From Geopsychrobacter electrodiphilus DSM 16401 (GTDB taxonomy: Bacteria > Desulfobacterota > Desulfuromonadia > Desulfuromonadales > Geopsychrobacteraceae): a DNA stretch of 64,000 nt. The stretch is taken from positions 1,178,001-1,242,000 of the forward strand of contig NZ_ARWE01000001.1 in NCBI RefSeq assembly GCF_000384395.1, written 5' to 3'. Made by a program: the position numbers and the translations under genes. The notes below the pieces were generated by a model. The model saw only the letters and a list, made by a program, of their open reading frames with translations, searched no databases and was not told the origin of the DNA. Positions 19,151 through 28,521 of this stretch are shown here, piece after piece; the first letter of the stretch is position 1; each line of letters starts with the position of its first letter.

Positions 19151-19969
19151 ATGCGTGACTTTCTGAAACGCCATCAAATAACCCTGCTGATCACTCTGCT
19201 GATTCTGGTCGTGGTGTTTATCTATTCGGTCAACCTGCGCAGCAAAACTAAAATTACCCTTTTTGAACGTGTCGTTTTAGCTCTGACTGAGCCCCTTCAA
19301 CGTGGGATAGATCAGGCAGGCACCGAAATCAGCGCTTTCTGGAACAATTATATCTGGCTGGTGGATACGCGCCAACAGAATGTTGCTGTGATGCAGGCCA
19401 ATCGTGACCTGCGAGCCGGCCTGGTCGCAGTGAATGAAGTCAAACTTGAAAACAAGCGGCTTAAAAAATTACTCGATTTTGTGGAAGCTGATCCACGCAT
19501 CGTTTTACCGGCTCTGGTTGTTGCCGAGGATGCCAGTAGTTGGTCGCGGACCATTGTTATAGACAAGGGGACAGACCAGGGGGTACATGCCGGAGCTCCA
19601 ATTGTCGTGGCCGAAGGGGTTGTCGGGCGAGTCATCAAGGCGGCGGACAATAGTTCCCGAGTGTTGTTGGTGACCGACGCTTCCTCGTCCATCGCCGCTC
19701 TGGTCCAGCGGACACGCACCCGCGGAGTGGCGCGAGGCAATGGACTAAACCTGACCCTTGAATATGCCTTGCGTGACGATCAGGTTGAGAAGGATGATCT
19801 GATTGTCACCTCAGGCATGGGTGGAGTCTTCCCGAAGGGGCTGATTATCGGGCGGGTGACGGCAGTTCAATACAATGATTATGATCTTTTTCAGCAGATA
19901 AATTTTACTCCGGTCGTTGACTTTACCCGACTTGAAGAGGTTCTGGTTCTGATGGACACTACGCCATGA
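19151..19969 (+). CDS. mreC: Rod-shape-determining protein MreC
   Basis: MreC is a periplasmic scaffold with one membrane helix that links MreB to the wall synthases. The 272-residue product has an N-terminal hydrophobic helix (about 10-28), a coiled-coil region around 65-110, and paired beta-barrel domains containing GVVGRVIKAADNSSRVLLVTDASSSI. The stop overlaps the next ATG (ATGA), so mreD is translationally coupled. Confidence 0.9.
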   Translation: MRDFLKRHQITLLITLLILVVVFIYSVNLRSKTKITLFERVVLALTEPLQRGIDQAGTEISAFWNNYIWLVDTRQQNVAVMQANRDLRAGLVAVNEVKLENKRLKKLLDFVEADPRIVLPALVVAEDASSWSRTIVIDKGTDQGVHAGAPIVVAEGVVGRVIKAADNSSRVLLVTDASSSIAALVQRTRTRGVARGNGLNLTLEYALRDDQVEKDDLIVTSGMGGVFPKGLIIGRVTAVQYNDYDLFQQINFTPVVDFTRLEEVLVLMDTTP

Positions 19970-20502
19970 GGGGGCTTTTCTCGGTTTTTCTCTGTGGTCT
20001 GATGTTCATCCTTCTGCAGACTACAATTTTCCCCCGGTTTTTGTCTGCCGAGCTTCGGCCCAATCTGTTGCTCCTTCTGGTGATTTATCTGGGTCTGAGT
20101 GAATCTTTTTTGCGCGCAGCTATTCTGGCACTGCTGCTCGGCGCTCTGCAGGATGTTTTTAGCGGTACAACTTTTGGCCTGTATGCCACCGTGCAACTGA
20201 CAATTTTTTTGGTGGTTCGGCTATTTTCTGACCGTCTTAATGCAGAAAGCCGGAGACTTATCCTGGGGATGGTGGTTGTCGGGACCCTGATTCAGACCTT
20301 TGTCCTCGGCTTTCTGCTAACTATTTTTGCTGAGGCTGGCGCAGTGGTGAGTATTCTGCTTGCCGATCTTCCTTTTCAGTTGCTGTCCAATGTATTGACC
20401 GCCTGGTTGTTGCTGCTTTTATGGCTGAGATTCCAACCCCTGATCGGGACAAGATCAGGGATGGCTGGCCTTTTGTATCAGAGCAAACACCATGGGACTT
20501 GA
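19966..20502 (+). CDS. mreD: Rod-shape-determining protein MreD
   Basis: A 178-residue integral membrane protein with 5-6 hydrophobic helices and a short charged loop (SDRLNAESR), typical of MreD. It overlaps mreC by 4 bases and mrdA by 11 bases. The position between mreC and mrdA supports the call more than the sequence, which is poorly conserved in this family. Confidence 0.85.
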   Translation: MRGLFSVFLCGLMFILLQTTIFPRFLSAELRPNLLLLLVIYLGLSESFLRAAILALLLGALQDVFSGTTFGLYATVQLTIFLVVRLFSDRLNAESRRLILGMVVVGTLIQTFVLGFLLTIFAEAGAVVSILLADLPFQLLSNVLTAWLLLLLWLRFQPLIGTRSGMAGLLYQSKHHGT

Positions 20503-22354
20503 TGCGCGCTGGATTGAACTGCCGGCGGTGCAGAGACGCTTGTTGCTCTTCTCTGTAGCTGCTGCCGGGCTATTTCTGCTTTTGGCCCTGCGTCTTTGGT
20601 ACCTTCAGATCATCAGCTATGATCGTTACACTGAGAAGTCAATGCGTAACCGGACCCGTGTTCTCTCCCTGGCTCCCCCACGGGGGCCAATTTATGATCG
20701 AAACGGAGAGTTGCTGGTCGGAAATCGTCCCTCTTTTACCGTTTCGGTGATGCGCCAAGATGTAGATGATTTGCCGGGCCTGCTCCAGAAGCTGGCCGGA
20801 TTGCTCGGAGTGGATATTGCTGTTTTGCGTGATCGCTGGGAGAAAGGGAGTCGTTTTCCGATCTACCGCCCGGTTCCTCTTGCCGAGGATGTCCCACGTG
20901 ATGTGATGGAGCGTGTTCTAGAGCACAGTACTGAGCTCCCTGGCGTTCTTGTTGAAGTTGTGCCGGTACGTGATTATCTCGAGAAAGGCTCTGAAGCCCA
21001 TTTGATTGGTTACCTGGGAGAGGTCACGGAAAAGGAGTTGAGTCAGGATATGTTTGACGACCTTCAGCCGGGTGATGTTGTTGGGAAAATCGCTTTGGAG
21101 AAGACCTATGAAAAATATTTACGCGGCCAAAAAGGGCAAAGATTGGTCGAAGTTGATGTTAAAGGGAAACTTCTCAAGCAACTTGAAGTCGACCCGCCAC
21201 GTCCTGGGAATAAGTTGTTTTTGACGATTTCCCGTGAAGTTCAACGTGCGGCAGATCAGGCCTTTGGCGACCAGTCCGGTGCGGCAGTGGTTCTGGATGT
21301 GCATACTGGTGACGTTCTGGCCATGTTGAGTCGTCCGACCTTCGATCCGTCGCTTTTTGTGAGTGGGATTGAAGGAGACGCCTGGGCACAACTGCTTAAA
21401 GATCCACGTCATCCTCTGCAGAACAAAGTCTTGACCGGGCTCTATTCTCCGGCGTCCACCTTTAAAATGATTGTTGCTCTGGCTGCGTTGCGCGGGAAGG
21501 TTATTACCAAGAATCACATCGTTGATTGTAACGGAGAGTTCAACCTCGGGGAGGCGCGATATCGTTGTTGGAAGAAGGCCGGCCATGGACGGACCAATCT
21601 TAAAAAGGCCCTGCGCGAAAGTTGCGATGTCTGGTTTTATCAGGTTGGGCTGGAGCTGGGGATTGATAAGCTTGAGGAGACCGCACACGAGTTTGGCCTG
21701 GGTGCGCCGGTCGGGTTTCCTCTGGGAGGGGAAAAATCCGGAGTTATCCCCTCGCAAAGCTGGAAGCGGCAGCGTTTTAATCAGTCCTGGTATGCCGGTG
21801 AAACGGTTATCACTGCAATTGGACAGGGGTATGTTCTCACCACTCCGATTCAGTTGGCGGTGATGACGGCGGCCCTGGCGAATCACGGGGATGTCCTGCA
21901 GCCGCAGGTTGTTCGGCGGGTCGAAGATTGGAATGGAACGGTGTTGAAAGAAGAGACGCCGCAGGTTATGCACCATATCGATATTCCTGAGGATGCGTGG
22001 AACGCCGTCAACCAGGGATTGGTTGCCGCGGTTAATGAACCCCATGGAACAGCCTCTGCCGCAAGAATGGGCAATATCGAAGTGGCGGGTAAAACCGGAA
22101 CGTCACAGGTGGTTCGACGGCGGTCGGATGAAGAAGAAGCGGCCGATCGTCTTGACGTCCCCTATCGGTTTAGAGCGCACGCTCTCTTTGTGGCCTACGC
22201 TCCTGCCGATAACCCCGAAATTGCGCTGGCTGTCGTGGTTGAGCATGGTCAACATGGCGGGAGTGCCGCCGGGCCGATTGCCCGGGCGATATTGGAGAGC
22301 TATTTCAAGGGGCGAGGCGATGTCGCGACCACCATCCTGGAAGAGAGGCCTTAA
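20492..22354 (+). CDS. mrdA: Penicillin-binding protein 2 (elongasome transpeptidase)
   Basis: PBP2 crosslinks peptidoglycan during side-wall growth. The 620-residue product has one N-terminal membrane helix (about 17-37), a dimerisation/pedestal region starting RGPIYDRNGELLVGN, and a transpeptidase domain with the SxxK motif in YSPASTFKMI, the SxN-equivalent SCD in RESCDVWFYQ, and KTG in VAGKTGTSQVV. It overlaps mreD by 11 bases and shares its TAATG junction with rodA. Confidence 0.95.
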   Translation: MGLDARWIELPAVQRRLLLFSVAAAGLFLLLALRLWYLQIISYDRYTEKSMRNRTRVLSLAPPRGPIYDRNGELLVGNRPSFTVSVMRQDVDDLPGLLQKLAGLLGVDIAVLRDRWEKGSRFPIYRPVPLAEDVPRDVMERVLEHSTELPGVLVEVVPVRDYLEKGSEAHLIGYLGEVTEKELSQDMFDDLQPGDVVGKIALEKTYEKYLRGQKGQRLVEVDVKGKLLKQLEVDPPRPGNKLFLTISREVQRAADQAFGDQSGAAVVLDVHTGDVLAMLSRPTFDPSLFVSGIEGDAWAQLLKDPRHPLQNKVLTGLYSPASTFKMIVALAALRGKVITKNHIVDCNGEFNLGEARYRCWKKAGHGRTNLKKALRESCDVWFYQVGLELGIDKLEETAHEFGLGAPVGFPLGGEKSGVIPSQSWKRQRFNQSWYAGETVITAIGQGYVLTTPIQLAVMTAALANHGDVLQPQVVRRVEDWNGTVLKEETPQVMHHIDIPEDAWNAVNQGLVAAVNEPHGTASAARMGNIEVAGKTGTSQVVRRRSDEEEAADRLDVPYRFRAHALFVAYAPADNPEIALAVVVEHGQHGGSAAGPIARAILESYFKGRGDVATTILEERP

Positions 22355-23451
22355 TGTTCGATCGTCGCTTGGTCACTAACTTTGACTGGGTCCTTTTGAC
22401 TGTGGTGCTGATGCTGGCCGGTGTCGGAATCCTTAACCTATACAGTGCAACCAGTGGTTGGGATGTTTACTCCTTACCCTTTTATCTGAAGCAGAGTCTT
22501 TGGCTGGCTGGTGGGCTTTTTTTGGTGCTATTGATCTGTTGCTTTGATTATCGGCACCTTGAACATTTTTCGCTGCCGGCCTATGTGGTGACACTTGGCC
22601 TTTTGCTCTTCGTTCTGTTGCTGGGCAAGACATCAATGGGTGCGACGCGCTGGATTCATCTTGGGTTTTTTAATCTGCAGCCGAGCGAAGTCGCTAAGCT
22701 GGTGATTATTATGGCCCTGGCACGGATCCTGGCACGGACGGTCCAACCCTCTGGCTATCGTCTGCGGGATCTCTGGCTCCCCGCTTTGCTGTTAGCCCCC
22801 CCCTTTTTATTGATTGTGAAGCAGCCTGATCTGGGTACGGCACTGGTCGTGGTTTTTATTGCCGCTTCGATGCTTCTGTTTGCTGGTCTGCAACCCAGGA
22901 CCTTGTTGGTTTTAGGTGTGGGCGGGGTGGCGAGTGCCTGCGGTGGCTGGTTTATGTTACGTGATTATCAAAAGGCACGAATCAGTACCTTTTTGAATCC
23001 CGAGGCGGATCCCTTGGGCAGTGGTTATCACATTATTCAATCAAAAATTGCCGTCGGTAGCGGAGGCTTCTGGGGGAAGGGTTTTATGGCCGGGACGCAA
23101 TCGCAGCTCTCTTTTCTACCGGAACGGCATACCGATTTCGCCTTTTCAGTTTTTGCTGAAGAGTGGGGTTTTTCCGGGAGTATGCTGTTATTGCTCGGTT
23201 ATCTGTTCCTGGTGGTTTGGGGGATCTATGTGGCACGGCGAGCTGCGGATCGGTTCGGGATGTTCCTCGCCTTCGGGGTGACGGCGATGATCTTCTGGCA
23301 CATTGTGATAAATCTTGGCATGGTCATCGGCCTGATGCCGGTCGTCGGGGTCCCTTTGCCGCTTTTCTCCTACGGGGGAACCAGCATGATTACCACCATG
23401 ATCGGTGTCGGCCTGCTGATGAATATCAGCATGCGGCGCTTCATGTTCTGA
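22354..23451 (+). CDS. rodA: Rod-shape peptidoglycan glycosyltransferase RodA
   Basis: RodA is a SEDS-family polymerase that works with PBP2. The 365-residue product has about ten membrane helices and SEDS signatures such as QPSEVAKLVIIMALA and QPDLGTALVV, and ends with VPLPLFSYGGTSMI, the family's diagnostic C-terminal motif. It starts on the last base of the mrdA stop codon. The convergent yidD gene ends 17 bases downstream, and I see no clear terminator between them. Confidence 0.95.
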   Translation: MFDRRLVTNFDWVLLTVVLMLAGVGILNLYSATSGWDVYSLPFYLKQSLWLAGGLFLVLLICCFDYRHLEHFSLPAYVVTLGLLLFVLLLGKTSMGATRWIHLGFFNLQPSEVAKLVIIMALARILARTVQPSGYRLRDLWLPALLLAPPFLLIVKQPDLGTALVVVFIAASMLLFAGLQPRTLLVLGVGGVASACGGWFMLRDYQKARISTFLNPEADPLGSGYHIIQSKIAVGSGGFWGKGFMAGTQSQLSFLPERHTDFAFSVFAEEWGFSGSMLLLLGYLFLVVWGIYVARRAADRFGMFLAFGVTAMIFWHIVINLGMVIGLMPVVGVPLPLFSYGGTSMITTMIGVGLLMNISMRRFMF

Positions 23452-23468
23452 CGCCTTGCAGCTGTCTC

Positions 23469-23885
23469 CTATTTTACCTTGTTCCACCAGAAATCATTGT
23501 ATGACAATGGATCGTTGAAGCGTCGAACCCCCCATTTGGTAACAGGTTCCTGTTGCTCGAGCGGATCTCCTTCATGAAATAAGCGATCAACGGTCATGAA
23601 CATTCCAAGTAAGGGACCGTGCTTGCGGAGTGCCTGCCGGGCATAGGCCGAGCAGGTCGGATACATTGGACAGCGGGCACCATCAACCGGTGAGATGTAG
23701 GTTTGAAAGATACTGACCGCCTGATCGAGTGGATTGATATCTGTTGTCGCGCGCGCCGGTTTGTTGCCGGCGCCAGCGTCCCAGGGGCCCCATTCCGTCG
23801 CTAATGAAGTTGTTGCCGTCAACCCAACCGTCAGCATCATGAATGCCAGCGCCAGTCTTGAGCTCCCTGCCAGGCTCTTCTTCAC
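23469..23885 (-). CDS. yidD: YidD-family protein with an added signal peptide (138 aa)
   Basis: The YidD core is seen at residues 52-115 (QTYISPVDGARCPMYPTCSAYARQALRKHG, then DRLFHEGDPL), including the conserved Cys pair. Typical YidD is about 70-90 residues, amphipathic and cytoplasmic, aiding membrane protein insertion. This one carries about 30 extra N-terminal residues forming a signal peptide ([19 protein letters not shown]... then ATTSLA as a cleavage site), so the core may be exported. Its start overlaps the end of rarA by 4 bases (ATGA), so it is translated with rarA rather than with oxaA/rnpA as usual. Confidence 0.8.
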   Translation of the reverse strand: MKKSLAGSSRLALAFMMLTVGLTATTSLATEWGPWDAGAGNKPARATTDINPLDQAVSIFQTYISPVDGARCPMYPTCSAYARQALRKHGPLLGMFMTVDRLFHEGDPLEQQEPVTKWGVRRFNDPLSYNDFWWNKVK

Positions 23886-25207
23886 CGGGGCTTCTCCTGG
23901 GTGGCCTCGAACTGGTTGCGAATAAAGGCCATCCGCTCGCCAATCAGTTTTTCATAGCCACGATCGGTCGGTCGATAAAAGACTGTGCCCTGTAATTTTT
24001 CAGGCAAATGCTGTTGCGCGGCGACTCCCCCCAGATGATCATGGGCGTATTTGTATCCCTTGCCGTAATCGAGCTCTTTCATCAGACTGGTGGGCGCATT
24101 ACGAATATGCTTGGGCACCGGCAAGGACCCGCTGTTGCGCACTTCGGCCTGGGCCTGTTTGATTCCAACATAACTGGCGTTGCTCTTGGGGGCTGTCGCC
24201 AGATAAGTGACCCCCTGAGCCAGGTTGATCCGTGCCTCGGGGAGGCCGACGAAGTGGACCGCCTGTTGAACGGCCATAGCCAGTTGCAAAGCCCGCGGAT
24301 CGGCGTTGCCGATATCTTCTGAAGCAAAAATAACCATACGTCGCACAATAAAGAGCGGATCCTCTCCAGCCTCAATCATGCGCGCCAGCCAGTAGAGCGC
24401 CGCATCGGGATCGCTTCCCCGCATACTCTTGATGAAGGCCGAAATGACGTTGTAATGTTCTTCAGCGCCCTTGTCGTAGAGCAGGGCCTTCTTCTGTAAC
24501 GATTCCTGAGCCAGGGTCAGATCTATTGTCGTACCAGTAGTTGCCGCCGCGGCCACCTCCAGCGCTCCCAGCGCCACGCGTGCATCGCCAGCGGCCTGAT
24601 CAGCCAGAAACTCGAGGGCATCCTCGGCGATCTGCAAATTATTGGCAGCGAGCCCACGTTCTTCGGAGAGTGCGCGCTGGATGAGCAGTTTGATTGCCGG
24701 CGGGTCAAGGGGCTCGAGAACAAAAACCCGTGAGCGTGACAGGAGCGCCGAATTGACCTCAAAACTCGGATTTTCGGTGGTTGCACCGATCAGGGTGATT
24801 TCCCCCTTTTCGACTGCGGGGAGAAACGCGTCCTGCTGCGCCTTGTTAAACCGGTGAATTTCGTCGACAAAGAGCAGTGTGCGCCGACTATAATAGGCGC
24901 GTTGATGTTTGGCTTCGGTCAGGATTTCTCGTACGTCCTTGATGCTGCCGAGCACCGCGGAAAAGAAGACGAAACGGCTGCGGGTGGTGTTGGCTATGAC
25001 CTGTCCGAGACTGGTTTTGCCGGTCCCGGGCGGACCCCAGAAGATCAACGAGCCGAGTTGGTCTGTTTCGATGAGCTTACGGAGCAGTTTTCCTTTGGCC
25101 AGAAGATGTTGTTGGCCGACGACCTCGGCCAGACTGCGCGGACGCATGCGTTCGGCCAGGGGCCGATCACGGCTCTGATCCTGCTCCTGATTAAAAAGAT
25201 CACTCAC
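23882..25207 (-). CDS. rarA: Replication-associated recombination AAA+ ATPase RarA (MgsA)
   Basis: RarA acts at stalled replication forks. The 441-residue product carries the Walker A motif GPPGTGKT (residues 58-65), Walker B in [19 protein letters not shown], and the C-terminal clamp-loader-like and tetramerisation regions ([23 protein letters not shown] and AHDHLGG). Length matches the family. The product of the overlapping downstream gene is a YidD variant, an unusual partner. Confidence 0.95.
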   Translation of the reverse strand: MSDLFNQEQDQSRDRPLAERMRPRSLAEVVGQQHLLAKGKLLRKLIETDQLGSLIFWGPPGTGKTSLGQVIANTTRSRFVFFSAVLGSIKDVREILTEAKHQRAYYSRRTLLFVDEIHRFNKAQQDAFLPAVEKGEITLIGATTENPSFEVNSALLSRSRVFVLEPLDPPAIKLLIQRALSEERGLAANNLQIAEDALEFLADQAAGDARVALGALEVAAAATTGTTIDLTLAQESLQKKALLYDKGAEEHYNVISAFIKSMRGSDPDAALYWLARMIEAGEDPLFIVRRMVIFASEDIGNADPRALQLAMAVQQAVHFVGLPEARINLAQGVTYLATAPKSNASYVGIKQAQAEVRNSGSLPVPKHIRNAPTSLMKELDYGKGYKYAHDHLGGVAAQQHLPEKLQGTVFYRPTDRGYEKLIGERMAFIRNQFEATQEKPR

Positions 25208-25373
25208 TGACGGCCCTTATATTCGGGTTGAAGAGGCCTGCAATGTAGCACGAAGGTCAGGCGCCTACAACTGCCTAAGTTGTTGAAAGCGATAGACTTT
25301 GGCGTAAACATGTGATATCTCCGAGGACACTTGTTTTTACCTGCTGAGGGACCCGCGAAACGGGAGAGCTACA

Positions 25374-26231
25374 TTGATTCAGACTGTTGGAATATACGCT
25401 AAGATCAATCATCCGGACGCGCCGACACTGGTCCGGAATATTTGCACCCGGCTTCAAAAAAACGACATCAATTTCTTGCTGGAACCCTGGTTGGGCAAGG
25501 CTCTCAACAGCGAGTCGGTCGCCGCCAAGGATGTAATTCCAAGGCGTTCCGATCTGATTATCGTCCTCGGCGGTGACGGGACCCTGATCTCGGTGGCGCG
25601 GCAGGTCACACCGCTGCAGATTCCAATTTTGGGGGTCAACCTCGGCAGCCTGGGATTTTTAACCGAGATCACCCAGCATGAATTACCAGCGATGCTCGAG
25701 ATGGTTCTGACGGGCCAGTATGAGATCACCGATCGAATGATGCTGGATGTTGAAATCCTGCGGCAGGGGAAAGTCGTTGAGGCCCTGACCCTGTTGAACG
25801 ACGCGGTGATCAATAAGGGGACCCTGGCCCGAATTATCGACATGCAGACCCGGGTCGATGGAAACTATCTGACTACCTTTAAGGCCGACGGCCTGATCGT
25901 CAGTACTCCGACCGGGTCAACCGGCTATAATCTGGCCGCAGGCGGGCCGATTATTTATCCCGGCATTAATAGTCTTGTGATTACTCCGATCTGTCCGCAT
26001 ATGCTGACGAATCGGCCCTTGATCGTATCGAGCGATTCAGTGGTCGCCATCGATGTCAGCTTTACGGATGATGTTGTGTACTTTACCGGGGACGGTCAGA
26101 TTGGGGCCAGTCTTGAACCTGGAGACCGGGTTCAGGTGCGCCAGTCAACGGCGCGGACCTATCTGATTAAAAGTCCGAATCGAAACTATTTCGAGATATT
26201 ACGCGCAAAATTGAGTTGGGGCGAAAGATAA
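25374..26231 (+). CDS. nadK: NAD kinase
   Basis: It phosphorylates NAD to NADP. The TTG start at 25374 is chosen: GGGAGAG precedes it and the product then starts MIQTVGIYAK, matching the family's usual beginning. GGDGT lies at residues 66-70 and NDAVINKG, PTGSTGYNLAAGGPI are the other binding motifs. Length is 285 residues. recN starts 11 bases after its stop, so they form one unit. Confidence 0.95.
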   Translation: MIQTVGIYAKINHPDAPTLVRNICTRLQKNDINFLLEPWLGKALNSESVAAKDVIPRRSDLIIVLGGDGTLISVARQVTPLQIPILGVNLGSLGFLTEITQHELPAMLEMVLTGQYEITDRMMLDVEILRQGKVVEALTLLNDAVINKGTLARIIDMQTRVDGNYLTTFKADGLIVSTPTGSTGYNLAAGGPIIYPGINSLVITPICPHMLTNRPLIVSSDSVVAIDVSFTDDVVYFTGDGQIGASLEPGDRVQVRQSTARTYLIKSPNRNYFEILRAKLSWGER

Positions 26232-26242
26232 CCTGAGTTGTT

Positions 26243-27913
26243 ATGCTGTCTGATCTGATTATCAAAAACTTTGCCATCGTTGAACATCTGCATGTCAGTT
26301 TTCAAGACGGCTTCAATGTACTTACCGGTGAGACAGGGGCGGGGAAGTCGATTATCATCGACGCGGTCAATCTGTTGCTGGGTGGCCGGGCCCGGGGTGA
26401 TGTAATCCGGACTGGGACTGAAGAAGCGACGGTCGAGGCGATTTTTGAAGTGGGTTCTACCCCTTTATTAAACCAGAAGCTGGTCGATATGGGGCTGGAA
26501 AACGGTGATGAACTGCTGGTCAGACGGATTGTCACGCGCAGCGGGAAAAATCGAATTTATGTGAATGGCTCGCCTGTCCCTTTGGCCCAGCTGCGTGAAT
26601 TGACCCCCCTGCTGGTGAATATCTACGGTCAGCATGAACATCAGGGGCTACAGCGGGTGGAAACTCACCTGCCCCTGCTCGACATCTATGCCGGTTGCCA
26701 GTCCGAAGCCGAGGCCTATAAAGAGGCTTTTGTGCGCATGAACGAGATCGCCGGTCAACTCCAGCGTCTCGAGTTAGCGGAACGGGAGCGTCAACAGCGC
26801 CTGGACATGCTGAGCTTTCAGCGTCAGGAGATCGCCGCCGCCGACCTGCAGCCGGGGGAGGATCTGATCCTTGAGCAGGAGCGACGTCTTTTGCAGCACG
26901 CCGGCCGTCTATCCGAAGCGAGTCATGGCGGGTATCGGACCCTCTACGCCGGCAACGGTGCGGTCTGCGAACAGCTGACCGCCGTGGCTGAATCCTTAGC
27001 TGGGTTGCAGCAGATCGACCCACTGTTGGGGGAGCTGAGTGAGTCCCTGAAGTCGGCGCTTTATACGGTTGAGGATGTTGCAACCCAGTTGCGTGATTAT
27101 GCGCAGAAACTTAGTTTTGAGCCTCAGCGTCAGCAGCAGGTTGAAGATCGGCTTGCACAACTAAAAACCTTGAAACGCAAGTATGCACCGACCGTGGAAG
27201 AACTTCTCGCATTCTTGCAGAAGCTAGATGCCGAGCTGGACGACTTGCAGGATATTGATGGACGGCGCCGGGAGTTACAGCAGCAGTTGGTGCAGGCAGA
27301 GGCAGACCTGCGTGAAAAGGGGGGATGCTTGAGTGCCAAGCGCCTTGCCGCAGCGGGGCTCCTGTCGCAGCTTGTGGAACGTGAACTCTCTGACCTGGCG
27401 ATGACCAACGCGCGCTTCGAAGTGCGACTTTTGCCGCAGGTTAAGCCGGGTGTTGATGGTCTGGAGTCCGGGGAGTTTTATCTGGCGGCCAATGCCGGAG
27501 AGAATGCTCAACCGCTGGCCCGCGTTGCCTCGGGGGGGGAGTTGTCGCGCATTATGCTTGCGCTGCGCCGTAGCATCCCTGACGGTGACACGGTTCGGAC
27601 CCTGATTTTCGATGAGGTAGATGCCGGAATCGGTGGCGAGGCGGCCAGCGCGGTCGGTGAGAAAATTTGTCGTCTGGGTGAAGGGATGCAGGTGCTGTGT
27701 GTCACCCATCTGCCACAGGTCGCGGCATTTGGCCACCATCACTATCGGGTGGCCAAGCAGCAGGTTGATGGCCGGACTCGTACCAGCCTGACCCTTCTGC
27801 AAGGGGAGCCCCGGGTGCAGGAGATGGCCCGCATGCTCGGGGGCGCTCAGGTGACAGAACGTACCCTTGATCACGCCCGCGAACTGCTTGACCGTTCCCA
27901 CACCCTGGCTTGA
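26243..27913 (+). CDS. recN: DNA repair protein RecN
   Basis: RecN is an SMC-like ATPase for double-strand break repair. The 556-residue product has Walker A GETGAGKS (residues 29-36), a long central coiled coil (about 150-360), the ABC signature VASGGELSRIMLALR and Walker B with TLIFDEVDAGIGGEAA. It follows nadK by 11 bases. Confidence 0.95.
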   Translation: MLSDLIIKNFAIVEHLHVSFQDGFNVLTGETGAGKSIIIDAVNLLLGGRARGDVIRTGTEEATVEAIFEVGSTPLLNQKLVDMGLENGDELLVRRIVTRSGKNRIYVNGSPVPLAQLRELTPLLVNIYGQHEHQGLQRVETHLPLLDIYAGCQSEAEAYKEAFVRMNEIAGQLQRLELAERERQQRLDMLSFQRQEIAAADLQPGEDLILEQERRLLQHAGRLSEASHGGYRTLYAGNGAVCEQLTAVAESLAGLQQIDPLLGELSESLKSALYTVEDVATQLRDYAQKLSFEPQRQQQVEDRLAQLKTLKRKYAPTVEELLAFLQKLDAELDDLQDIDGRRRELQQQLVQAEADLREKGGCLSAKRLAAAGLLSQLVERELSDLAMTNARFEVRLLPQVKPGVDGLESGEFYLAANAGENAQPLARVASGGELSRIMLALRRSIPDGDTVRTLIFDEVDAGIGGEAASAVGEKICRLGEGMQVLCVTHLPQVAAFGHHHYRVAKQQVDGRTRTSLTLLQGEPRVQEMARMLGGAQVTERTLDHARELLDRSHTLA

Positions 27914-27925
27914 GCCGGAGAGTTT

Positions 27926-28375
27926 ATGATCCGTCGTGCACTTATTACTGACGCCAGGGCAATTCATCAACTGTTGCTCGGGTATGCACAGCAGGGACAG
28001 CTGCTCGGCCGTTCCCTGGTAGATATTTATGATGCTCTGCGTGATTTCCATGTCTTCGAAGAGGAAGGCCAGATTATTGGCGTTGGCGCCCTGCAGATCT
28101 GCTGGGAAAATCTTGCAGAGATTCGTTCCCTGGCCGTCAAAGACGGGTTGATCGGCCGAGGAATAGGCCGCCTTCTCGTTGAGGCCTGCCTTGAGGAAGC
28201 GCGCTTGTTAGGGCTTAAACGGGTTTTTGCATTGACTTACCAGCCGCGTTTTTTTGAAAAACTCGGTTTCACTGAAATCGAAAAATCGGATCTGCCGCAT
28301 AAAATATGGACGGATTGTATCCACTGTATCAAATTTCCTGATTGCGACGAAATTGCCCTTGCTATCGATTTATAG
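27926..28375 (+). CDS. Short GNAT acetyltransferase, N-acetylglutamate synthase-like
   Basis: The 149-residue product has the GNAT core: IRSLAVKDGLIGRGIGRLLVEA contains the acetyl-CoA loop, followed by FALTYQPRFFEKLGF. Small proteins of this shape act as the first enzyme of arginine synthesis in many deltaproteobacteria (short ArgA). The conserved KIWTDC-x2-C region is present. argJ (34182) and argC (54675) are also in the window but not adjacent. It starts 13 bases after recN. The enzyme activity is inferred. Confidence 0.75.
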   Translation: MIRRALITDARAIHQLLLGYAQQGQLLGRSLVDIYDALRDFHVFEEEGQIIGVGALQICWENLAEIRSLAVKDGLIGRGIGRLLVEACLEEARLLGLKRVFALTYQPRFFEKLGFTEIEKSDLPHKIWTDCIHCIKFPDCDEIALAIDL

Positions 28376-28443
28376 AGGGAGTTCGTCCCTGGTTTGTCCA
28401 TCTTTTTGGCCGGGTCTTATGGTTCTTTAGGGGGTGTCCCCCC

Positions 28444-28472
28444 TTGACAGCCTGGAGGAAAAGCTTTAAAAA
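28444..28472 (+). promoter_or_regulatory. Candidate promoter of the M23 peptidase gene
   Basis: TTGACA (28444-28449), 17-base spacer, TAAAAA (28467-28472), about 50 bases before the GTG start. An AAGCTT-TAAA-AAGCTT palindrome overlaps the -10 region. Confidence 0.5.
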
Positions 28473-28521
28473 GCTTAATCCAACTGAATCTAGATGTTTT
28501 CCTGGTGGAGATAATCTCAAC

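Noticed and set aside
28430-28443. GGGGG-TGT-CCCCC hairpin as terminator after the acetyltransferase gene
   Set aside because: No T run follows on +; it probably lies in the promoter region of the next gene.
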